The translations under genes and the position numbers were made by a program. This document shows, in pieces, positions 1 through 10,500 of a DNA stretch of 64,000 nucleotides. Where the stretch lies: positions 11,854,887-11,918,886 of the forward strand of contig NC_064034.1 in assembly GCF_932526225.1 (NCBI RefSeq), given 5' to 3'. The notes under the pieces are model-generated. The model worked only from the letters and a program-made list of their open reading frames with translations. It searched no databases and was not told the DNA's origin. The first letter of the stretch is position 1. Each line of letters opens with the position of its first letter. This DNA comes from Nematostella vectensis (lineage: Eukaryota > Cnidaria > Anthozoa > Actiniaria > Edwardsiidae).

Positions 1-863
1 ATTGGGCGAGCATTACCCGAAAAACTGCGAGCACATCGAAATTTGGGGGGACCATCCGGGGCCCTTTCTCCTACGCCAAGCCCTACGCCCAGCCCCGTGT
101 CTGACAGCGGTAGCAAAGTCCCTCGTCGTCAGCGTCGCATACAAAAGTCTTCTTACATTGCTTGAAAGGAATTGCGGGGAATTTGTACAGAAAACTAGCG
201 CGCAAAAATAATTATATGCTTTTGGAAAAAAGAAATAGAAAAAAGGCCATATCTTTGCCTGGGATCGAACCCAGTATAAATGAAATCTGAACACGCAAAA
301 TATAGACCATACATCGAGACCGGCGCTGAATCTCCGTATGGCAGCTAATGTTTTACGGACAAGCTGTAGATTTCGGCCCCAGCACTGCTATCTAGCGAAC
401 TGTACAATACAAAGGAACCTGAGGTACCCGCGCATCAATAGAGAGGCAATAAGCAGGTTCCCAGGCCTGTCTTTGTCGGTTACGCCACGCACAGCTCGCT
501 ATGACCTAGATTAAAATATATCGAGGTCTATTTGCGCGCCCTGGGTCTTTTTGGGGCTCGTTCAGTCACCATGGTCAGGCGCGTACCGAAGATGGGATGA
601 GAGGGGGGGGGGGGGGAGGGGGGAGTGCGCAGTCCAAGGTGTCATATGGCGCCAAGCCTCTTCCCCGCTTCTGATAATAGAGCAAAACACGCCGCCGCGG
701 TTAGATAATAAGAGCCAGGTTTAGACGCTGAAAGCGCTTCCTGCACTATAAAAACCGGAGGTGGATATTTGGGAGTTGATACGTTACTTTCATTGTTTGT
801 TTGGGAAATTTTGGACAGAACAATGGACTTGCAACTGCCCATAGAATATTAAATATTTTTCAG
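1..863. other. Upstream stretch, no exon recognised
   Basis: No exon is recognised here, although gene 1 must have earlier exons on this side because its first visible exon opens in mid-codon. A G-rich run lies near 603-622. A GGTACCCGCGCATC word near 423 resembles words seen in repeats elsewhere in the window. Small open frames on both strands lack domain-like composition and splice context. Confidence 0.5.
250..280 (-). other. Isolated tRNA T-arm / Pol III B-box relic
   Basis: On the minus strand a perfect T-arm (CTGGG, loop TTCGAT, CCCAG) carries a consensus B-box, GGTTCGATCCC. T-rich runs follow about 20-45 bases downstream. No matching 5' acceptor strand or convincing A-box is found upstream, so this is better read as a tRNA-derived or SINE relic than a tRNA gene. 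Confidence 0.3.
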
Positions 864-1989
864 GCGTACAACCCGAGTATTGGTGCGGAATACTACAGAG
901 CCCGTGCACGGATAAACAAAACTGCACAGTAGAAATTGGCGTTCCCAACTATCTAAAGTGCATCGGTGAGTACAGAAGATAGCATTCAACGGATGCTACC
1001 GTATCAGGACACCTAAAAACACAAGGCGGTAAAGAGGAACCCCCTTCGCAAAATCATATAGGCCCGATTTTGAATAGAGATTCTTTAATTGCAGATATAC
1101 CCACCATGCCTCCTCAGCCACCGACCACTATCCCTCTACCTACGACCACACCCATCCGAACCACCATACCCCCTACCGACCCTGCTACAGACCCTGCTAC
1201 CGGAGCCCCTCCTACCGACTCCATCATAGAGGCAACAGACGAATCAGGTACTACAGTGGTACCGGAGGAGGCTACAGAGGAAGACCCAGACGAACAAGAC
1301 CAAGACTTCTCACGCGTTCCGTCTGAGACTAAGCCTTTACGATCTACGAGTTTCATCATTGCAGGCGCTGCCGCTGTCGGGGGAGGGTTTTTGTTGATCT
1401 GTGTGCTCGTGGCCATTACCTATCTCAGGTGAGGCTATCATGGATGGCTGCAGCATTAAGTCGTGGGGGGAGAGGGAGGGTTTTTGTTGGTCTGTGTTTG
1501 TGTATATTTTTGTTTACGGATTCCTGCAGCATTAAGTCGGGAGGGGGGGAGGGGAGGGGTGTTGTTGTTCTGAATGCTTGTGGGCATTTGCGTATATCTC
1601 AGGTAAGGCTATCATGGTTGCCTGAAGCATTAAGTCTTGGGGGGGAGTATTGATAATTATGCAGTTGTTGATTCAATGGCACAAATGCTGATGTTGTTAT
1701 TGACGTCGTTAGCTAGTTACTGCTCGTGAAGTCTTGATGTCGTTACTAAAGTAAGCTTTTTGACAGGAAAAGAAAACTTAAAGGCAAGGATATCGAAGCG
1801 GATTCTAAAGAAAACTCGGCCGAATCCAGCACGAAGTCGAAAAAGAAACACCGTACAGAGAAGAAAGACAGGGAAGGAAGGTCGAAAGATAAATCCCAGC
1901 GCAGGTCTAAGGAGGACTCCGAGAAGAAGAGAAGGAAACGTCGTGATGGTAGCCCGTCCAGGAAGAAGACCAAACACGACCAGGAATAA
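864..1989 (+). CDS. Single-pass membrane protein with Pro/Thr stalk (3' exons)
   Basis: The coding segments are 864-965, 1095-1428 and 1767-1989, joined at GT/AG borders in consistent phase. They give 218 residues plus a split first codon, so the 5' exons lie outside or were not found. The first exon is Cys-rich (EYWCGILQSPCT, then NCTVEI with an N-glycosylation sequon). A Pro/Thr/Asp-rich stalk of about 85 residues follows, then one hydrophobic segment (about residues 120-144, FIIAGAAAVGGGFLLICVLV). The last exon is a 74-residue Lys/Arg/Ser/Glu-rich tail. I infer a type I membrane protein with a mucin-like stalk and a highly charged cytoplasmic tail, as in adhesion or receptor-like proteins. 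I do not recognise the family. An AATAAA overlaps the stop codon. Confidence 0.72.
1376..1645 (+). repeat. Three diverged tandem copies of exon 2 end plus splice donor
   Basis: The segment covering the transmembrane-coding end of exon 2 and its donor recurs about 90 and 170 bases later. The shared words are GGGAGGGTTTTTGTTG, CTCAGGTRAGGCTATCATGG and GCATTAAGTC. The third copy keeps an intact donor after base 1602 (CTCAG, then GTAAGG). Confidence 0.65.
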
Positions 1990-1993
1990 TAAA
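1988..1993 (+). terminator. Poly(A) signal AATAAA overlapping a stop codon
   Basis: AATAAA begins at the second base of the TAA stop (1987-1989) of the membrane-protein gene. This would imply a 3' UTR of only a few tens of bases if it is used. Confidence 0.5.
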
Positions 1994-2395
1994 TTACGAC
2001 ACTGACAATCACGATCTTTCTTGTACAATGTGTTGTGTCATGGATCTCCATGGCACGAACTCTAGACCCATGGTCCTATAGAGTGTGCAGTTCGTTATTC
2101 TGTTTTACTTAATAACTTCACTTTTTCACTTTTTTTTATTGTCCCAATTAGAGACACAATTTGAGAGAATGATGATCTACAGAGCAGAGGCGGTTACTGG
2201 TGTGATTTGTTGCCCCACTTTTGAGGGCAAATTTCTGTTGTTTTTTTCCTCGATCCCCTTTTTGTTCAATTTTTGCTCGGATATGCACCACGGCGGTTAT
2301 TAAATATTTCATGTCCCCGGCTAAATGAATACTTATGGAAGGGCTTGGGAGGCGCGATAAAATGGGTTTATTTACTCCTATCATACAGTCCCCCG
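1994..2395. other. Intergenic stretch, nothing recognised
   Basis: AT-rich sequence with T-runs between the membrane-protein gene and the 34-bp satellite. No exon-like segment, RNA gene or TIR was recognised. Confidence 0.5.
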
Positions 2396-4117
2396 CGTTG
2401 TCGTCTATAAAAGTCTATAAAGTACAGTACGTTGTCGTCTATAAAAGTCTATAAAGTACAGTACGTTGTCGTCTATAAAAGTCTATAAAGTACAGTACGT
2501 TGTCGTCTATAAAAGTCTATAAAGTACTGTACGTTGTCGTCTATAAAAGTCTATAAAGTACAGTACGTTGTCGTCTATAAAAGTCTATAAAGTACAGTAC
2601 GTTGTCGTCTATAAAAGTCTATAAAGTACAGTACGTTGTCGTCTATAAAAGTCTATAACGTACAGTACGTTGTCGTCTATAAAAGTCTATAAAGTACAGT
2701 ACGTTGTCGTCTATAAAAGTCTATAAAGTACAGTACGTTGTCGTCTAAAAAAGTCTATAAAGTACAGTACGTTGTCGTCTATAAAAGTCTATAAAGTACA
2801 GTACGTTGTCGTCTATAAAAGTCTATAAAGTACAGTACGTTGTCGTCTATAAAAGTCTATAAAGTACAGTACGTTGTCGTCTATAAAAGTCTATAAAGTA
2901 CAGTACGTTGTCGTCTATAAAATTCTATAAAGTACAGTACGTTGTCGTCTATAAAAGTCTATATAAAGTACAGTACGTTGTCGTCTATAAAAGTCTATAA
3001 AGTACAGTACGTTGTCGTCTATAAAAGTCTATAAAGTACAGTACGTTGTCGTCTATAAAAGTCTATAAAGTACTGTACGTTGTCGTCTATAAAAGTCTAT
3101 AAAGTACAGTACGTTGTCGTCTATAAAAGTCTATAAAGTACAGTACGTTGTCGTCTATAAAAGTCTATAAAGTACAGTACGTTGTCGTCTATAAAAGTCT
3201 ATAAAGTACAGTACGTTGTCGTCTATAAAAGTCTATAACGAACAGTACGTTGTCGTCTATAAAAGTCTATAAAGTACAGTACGTTGTCGTCTATAAAAGT
3301 CTATAAAGTACAGTACGTTGTCGTCTATAAAAGTCTATAAAGTACAGTACGTTGTCGTCTATAAAAGTCTATAAAGTACAGTACGTTGTCGTCTATAAAA
3401 GTCTATAAAGTACAGTACGTTGTCGTCTATAAAAGTCTATAAAGTACAGTACGTTGTCGTCTATAAAAGTCTATAAAGTACAGTACGTTGTCGTCTATAA
3501 AATTCTATAAAGTACAGTACGTTGTCGTCTATAAAAGTCTATAAAGTACAGTACGTTGTCGTCTATAAAAGTCTATAAAGTACAGTACGTTGTCGTCTAT
3601 AAAATTCTATAAAGTACAGTACGTTGTCGTCTATAAAAGTCTATAAAGTACAGTACGTTGTCGTCTATTAAAGTCTAAAAAGTACAGTACGTTGTCGTCT
3701 ATAAAAGTCTATAAAGTACAGTACGTTGTCGTCTATAAAAGTCTATAAAGTACAGTACGTTGTCGTCTATAAAAGTCTATAAAGTACAGTACGTTGTCGT
3801 CTATAAAAGTCTATAAAGTACAGTACGTTGTCGTCTATAAAAGTCTATAAAGTACAGTACGTTGTCGTCTATAAAAGTCTATAACGTACAGTACGTTGTC
3901 GTCTATAAAAGTCTATAAAGTACAGTACGTTGTCGTCTATAAAAGTCTATAAAGTACAGTACGTTGTCGTCTATAAAAGTCTATAAAGTACAGTACGTTG
4001 TCGTCTATAAAAGTCTATAAAGTACAGTACGTTGTCGTCTATAAAAGTCTATAACGTACAGTACGTTGTCGTCTATAAAAGTCTATAAAGTACAGTACGT
4101 TGTCGTCTATAAAAGTA
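2396..4117. repeat. 34-bp tandem satellite, about 50 copies
   Basis: The unit is ACGTTGTCGTCTATAAAAG followed by TCTATAAAGTACAGT. It repeats head to tail about 50.6 times at high identity. Variants are single substitutions (GTACTGTAC, TCTATAACGTAC, AAAATTC) and one 2-bp insertion near 2960. Each unit carries two TATAAA words and a near-palindromic GTACAGTAC. The array lies between the membrane-protein gene and SLC35B4. Confidence 0.95.
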
Positions 4118-4438
4118 CGTTTAGGTTTGGTGCTTATTTTAGGGGTGTCAGATTGGCAATTACGGTACAAAGACTACCAGAAATCCGTAAAAATAGTGGT
4201 GAATAAAGACCCAATACACGCCCCTTGGCGGACAAAAAACATAGTTCTTGCATGGATGATGACTTTTGAGAATTTAAAAAAACTTACTCGAAGCAGATAA
4301 CTTGATATATTTTCAAGTTCGTGGAAGTTTCAGTTATTGTTTAACAAAATACAAAATAAAAGATGAACTGTGAAGTCATGAAGAATAAACCTGGGATCGA
4401 AAAGAAGTACTAGTTGGGTTGCCTGTGGTAACGGAAGG

Positions 4439-4500
4439 AATGCCTGGGGATAAGTTGTATTGTCCCACAATGCCTGGGGATAAGTTGTATTGTCCCACAA
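4439..4500 (+). repeat. 30-bp direct duplication upstream of SLC35B4 start
   Basis: Two perfect adjacent 30-bp copies containing TGCCTGGGGATAAG occupy 4441-4470 and 4471-4500, about 90 bases before the SLC35B4 start codon. They probably lie in the promoter or 5' UTR. Confidence 0.8.
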
Positions 4501-4588
4501 TACTTGGGCTGTGAGAGAAAGTCATCCATGACCTTTGATATTGATTAATTGTTTCGTAACAGTTATATTGACTGGATAAGACTGTAGG

Positions 4589-7500
4589 ATGCACCCAGCT
4601 TTAGCTATTATATTAGTGTTTGTGGGGTGCTGTTCGAATGTGGTGTCACTAGAACTCGTGATAAGGTAAGTTTTCGATTCCGAAATTAAGTTATTCAAAA
4701 TAATTGAGCTTTATACTCCCTTTTGCACGGTTTTCCATGTAGTTATTAATTGTACATATTCACAATACTGAAACCATTAGTTAGGGGGGGCTATAAACCA
4801 TTAATTCACTGGATTTCTAAATAGATGAGTCCTCTCTATAAACTTAAGGGCCTATGGTACTATCTTTTGAGTTCGTTGCTAGGGAGATTTGTGTGTTTTA
4901 TAAAAGCTTCTGTTTTATGTCAAATCTCTTGGAACTTTCAACATAAGTGTTTGAGACAAAAATGACACAAGTGATGACTTCATCTGACCCCTCCCATGAT
5001 CACGTGACCCAGAACATAGAAACGGGTCGGAGAAGCTACTGTTCAAATCTACCATAATTTTTTTTGCAGAAATATTTTAACATCACTATTTTCTAAAACT
5101 TCACTCATTGGATTTACGAAATTTTGATACCACAAGAAATGATTTCTTTGGGTTTTGTCTCTAGGCATGTGTAGATTGTGCTAGTAAATTTGGGAAAAGT
5201 TGCTTGAAAATATGGCCAAAAGTTGCTCTAAAATTGCTAATATATCCAAAAGTTGCCACCAGAATTTTAAAAAGTTGCTCGCTCTCTAGACTCGTTTGTT
5301 CTAGATAAATGCTCAAAACATATTTGTTTGCAACAATTTTTTCAACAATTTCATTAAATATTTTTTCCAATCATTAAAATATGTTTAATCAATCTTAACT
5401 CAACAATAAATAGGAAACTTATTTTCTAGTAAATTTTCTAACTAGTCAAAGTTCACTTGGATAGGCATCATGTTATCAAATGCAGTATAAACATCATATA
5501 TAATATACTCCATGATGCTTCAGGCTGTGATAAAGTTCACAGCCTATACTGATCGATCAAGTCTTGCTACATGCTGTTTTGGAAACTCTATCACATGATC
5601 CGTAGCGCATGTTTCATTTGACGACGTCGATTGACCACTCTTTTTTTGCCTGTTTTTCCCTTCATTCACACAGATTTTAGGTTTCCTAGAGATCAATGCG
5701 CTTATGGGTTAAATGAGGGTTGCCCTAGCGTCCCTTGCAACCTCAATACTGTATAACCGCTGGATATTTAAACACCTGTTATAATAGCCGCTGTCCAGAT
5801 TTCTTGGGCACACGGTTAAACTAGTGAGGACTGTCCAGGGCCATTTTTAGATGAAATATTGAACTTTTTGATGGTTTGGATTGATTTTATACCAATTTGT
5901 TGCTCAAAAGTTGCAAAGGAAGGCAGAAGTTGCCCTAGGTTGCTGGTCCTTCGAAAAGTTGCTCAAAAAGCCAAAAGTTGCTCCGGGTACAATCTACATA
6001 TGCCTAGTTGTCTCTATTATTACAGTACATTAATTTGACAAAGTGTTAAATCAGACTTCTTGGTTTAACGTCTTGGTTTGGGGGCAGTTAATTGGCATGC
6101 ACAATCCAGGAGTCAAGGATATGTATTAACAGGGGGGCACCCAGGGGAGGGTGCACCCCCATACACATAACGGGCAAAGGTCCACTTTCGGTTCTTAATA
6201 GACGTGCTATTTTAGACAAAACTATAAAGCATAAGCTAGATCACTCTAGTATTTATCTTAATCCAAAAATAAACGTCAGGTGGAGATACTACAAATAAAT
6301 AAAAAAAAAACTTTTTTGTTTTTCGGGGGTGGCCAGATTTTTATCAGAGAACTCCCCCCTAAAAAAATTGGTCCACTTTCTCGGATATCGCCCCCACCCC
6401 CTCGGGATAATAAATAAACTTTCCCTTATCACTGAAGAGTCAGCATTTCATTTTCATCAAGGAAGAGAGTAGATTATTAGTCTACTTCGTTTTTCTTCTT
6501 CAATATTTTGCAGCTACATAAAAATATTAAAAAAAATATTGGTGTTTGTAATTACATTGGAACCCCATTTACATGATAAACACGTCGGTGATAAAAAAGT
6601 AAGGAGAGCTTAAAAAATAGTATTTAGAGAACCAGACTAACCAGACTAATGGCATATTATGTATAGTACATACCTCTATTTTATTACTTTACCAGGAGGT
6701 ACTTACATAACTCTGCTTTATTATTTTATCAGGGAAGTACCAAGCTCTGGTAACTTCATAACATGTGCCCAGTTTGTGTTCATTGCCCTGGAGGGCTTTG
6801 TTTTTACAACCAACTTTGGCCGTAAGCAGCCTGCTATTCCTATAAGGTTAGTATATTATTTTAAAAAGCTGGTACATCAATAAGTTAAACTAAGAATCAT
6901 AGTGATTCAAGGGAATTCCCTTCTTATAGTACAAGCTTCCAATACAAAGTTCCATTAAGTTAGCCAATTACTATCATGCAGGAATCACTGTTTGACATGA
7001 CACTAGGGGGGATCCTGTCGTGTTCTACTGGGCACTAAAACATGTTGCTAAGTTGATTGCCTGGTGAAGCTCGTCTCAATCAGGTAGCACTTTTCTCATA
7101 TCCTTTATTTGGCAATATTCACAATTGAAATATCAGGCCCGTATCCAGGGGGGTGCAGGGGGTGTGAACACAACCCCACACAACGACAAAAGGTCCACTT
7201 TCGGTTCCCAATGGATGTTCTATTTGTAGAAAAGACTATAAAGCATAAGCTAGATCACTCTGGTACGTAGTCAAATCTGACAATAAACGTCCCGTGGTTA
7301 TAAGTTAAAGGCATAAAAAAATCCTATTTTGTTCTTTCGGGGATGGTCAGATTTTTATCAGAGAGCTTATTCCATCCCTCCTCCCCACCCCCCCACCCCC
7401 CCACCCCTTTCCTTGAAAAATTAGGTACACTTTTTCGGATTTCGCACGAGAAAATCTAAGATTTCGCACTAAGAAAAATCCTGGGTACTGCCCTATGTAT

Positions 7501-10500
7501 TCACTATTCAAAGCGGCATTGCCTGCAGGTTGCACTGGAGAAAGTACACCTTCCCAACGAGCACCCTATCAAAGTACACCTTCCCAACAAGCTCCCTATC
7601 AAAGTACACCTTCCCAACAAGCTCCCTATCAAAGTACACCTTCCCAACGAGCACCCTATCAAAGTACACCTTCCCAACGAGCACCCTATCAAAGTACACC
7701 TTCCCAACGAGCACCCTATCAAAGTACACCTTCCCAACAAGCACCCTATCAAAGTACACCTTCCCAACAAGCACCCTATCAAAGTACACCTTCCCAACAA
7801 GCACTCTATCAAAGTACACCTTCCCAACAAGCACCCTATCAAAGTACACCTTCCCAACAAGCACCCTATCAAAGTACACCTTCCCAACGAGCACCCTATC
7901 AAAGTACACCTTCCCAACGAGCACCCTATCAAAGTACACCTTCCCAACAAGCACCCTATCAAAGTACACCTTCCCAACGAGCACCCTATCAAAGTACACC
8001 TTTCCAACGAGCACCCTATCAAAGTACACCTTCCCAACGAGCACCCTATCAAAGTACACCTTCCCAACAAGCACCCTATCAAAGTACACCCTCCCAACAA
8101 GCACCCTATCAAACTGGTTACATGTGTACTCAGTGGTTGCATAACTATGTATCATGTTTCAAACACGTGAGTAATCATGTGAACATTACACCTACATACT
8201 GTCTCTTGAATCCTGGACTATCAATTCCCTACCAACTGTTGTTAGGTATAAAAAAGTATGTATACCAAGAACGATCAAAGCCTACAACTTTTGTGAATTT
8301 TTAAAGCTCTTAAAGTAATTATGAGTGGTGTTCTGTATGTTGAAGAATGACAAATGACCTGGCTTTGTTGCTTTCAGGCATTATATTACCATGGTGGCTT
8401 ACTTAATTATGAGTGGTGTTCTGTATGCTGAAGAATGACAAATGACCTGGTTTTGTTGCTTTCAGGCATTATATTACCATGGTGGCTTACTTCTTTGTTA
8501 CAAGTGTCATCAACAACTATGCATTCAACTTTAACATCCCTGTCCCTCTCCACATGATATTCAGGGCTGTAAGTATGTTTTTAGTTTATTATTAAAGCAG
8601 CCAACTCACTGTTTCCATAATGCCTTGTTTTGACTCCATATTGAACTTAAGCAAATAAAGTAGAGACATTTCATAAATTCTAAGGATGTATTTATTACAT
8701 GTTGCTTTGAAAAATGCAAAGCATCCTTGGAAGAGTTAGCTGGCAAAGTAACTCATCATTCTTTGGAGTCTTTTCCTGTTTGCTATTCATTTATTCTGAC
8801 TGCCACACCTTATTTTTTCAGGGTTCTTTAGTTGCAAACTTAATTCTTGGTGTGATTGTGCTGAATAGGAGGTTAGTGAAGCTCAGCAGGCTACATCTAT
8901 CCCAAAGCGGGATTTGATTTAAGGCTCTTTTAAAAATTATGGCTTTCCTACAGACTATTTGAAACCATACTCTCATTATTAAGGGGATTCCTGGGACCAA
9001 TCGAATTGGGATCCATCTGTAGTACAGTACCTTTTGATGTTGGGGAATTACTGGTGGTTCTACCCTTTATATTTGGGGATAGAAAATGGATATGAAAAGG
9101 GGTAGACAAAATGGCTACCAGAAATTCTCTAAATTGGGGGGTAAGACCCATAATACACACCCCTTTCTTCCAATCTAAGAATTGTTTTTCCTTCCACTTT
9201 CTTCTAGCCTTGGGATTGTTTATTGATTTGAAGATTAAGTTAAATGACTTTTTCCTTTAAATCTATTTAACCAGACTGTGGGACATTTAAAACTATATTT
9301 CATGACATTAAAAACTACTATTATCTATTATTTCATGAGTCTTTCTTCAATGTCCCTACTTTGCTGTATTTGACATATCATCACTTCATATGTCTGCTAT
9401 TCCAAATAAAGTCAGCCCTCATTCCTTTTTCTCTAATCGCCCTTGCAAAGGGCCTTTTGAGACGTTCCCACTATGGTAGTATTGTGACCACACTCTAAGG
9501 CTTACAATAAAAAAGAATGATACTAAAGACACAGGAAAAGGGGGACACATAGAAAGAGGGGAGGGAAGGACTTCTCAGCTTGAAAGTTCCCCTTTTTTGT
9601 GTATTTTGAGTATGCTGCTATATTTATCCTTTTCCCTTTTCATGAGTTTGTGAGAGCCCAGGATTCTCTGCTACCAAAACCCTGTATGCCTCTAAGTGTT
9701 GGTAGCCTCCCCCCTCCCTTCCCACCTCCAAACACACACTTCTTGTGACATTCCAGGCTAGACAAGAATGAATTTTTTATCCATAGCTACCCCATGTCCA
9801 AGTACCTATCTGTTCTGATGGTAACATGTGGTATCTCCATTTGTACAATTGTATCAGCACATAGAGTAGTAAGTACAACTATAACTGGAATCCCTGGAAA
9901 ACGGCCAATGTTACGCCTGCATCTTGTTTACGGATTTCAGTAAAGGATTTGATCTGGTTGATCACTCTGTTTTGGTCCATGAATTACACAACTTAGGAGT
10001 AGATGAGATAATAATTAGATGGATAGGGGCTTTCCTAACCAACAGGTCCCAGGTAAAAATAGGTAGCACAATATCGGATCCCATATATCCTAGAAGTGGC
10101 ATCCTACAAGGTACAAGACTTGCCCCCTTGTTGTTTGCTGTGTTAGTCAATAATCTAGTCAGCAATTGGAACACTAGAGTCAAGTATGTCGACGATCTAT
10201 CTGTACTTGAAATAATTCCAAGATGTCCATCTAGACTTCTGCCAATTATTGCAAGTAATAAATATTTATACTCCTCGGACCATGGTATGCGCCTTATCTC
10301 ACTTGAATGCAAAGAGATGTGTATTGATTTTCTAAAATACAAGCCATCTCAGCCTGCCCCGTTACAACTAGCAGGTCAAGTTATTGAACGAGTAGCAACT
10401 TATAAGATACTAGGTGTGCACCTGTCCAGTAATATGTCCTGGAGACATCACATTGACCAGATTGTCAAAAGAGCTAGTAAACGCCTTTATGCCTTACGCA

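Noticed and set aside
2396-4117. CRISPR array
   Set aside because: Units are contiguous 34-bp repeats with no unique spacers, in an animal genome with spliced genes. The same holds for the 30-, 38-, 47-, 49- and 74-bp arrays.
7504-8304. Long repeat proteins of 200-270 aa on both strands
   Set aside because: They are readings of the 30-bp intronic array, which lacks stops by periodicity. There is no start, splice or composition support.
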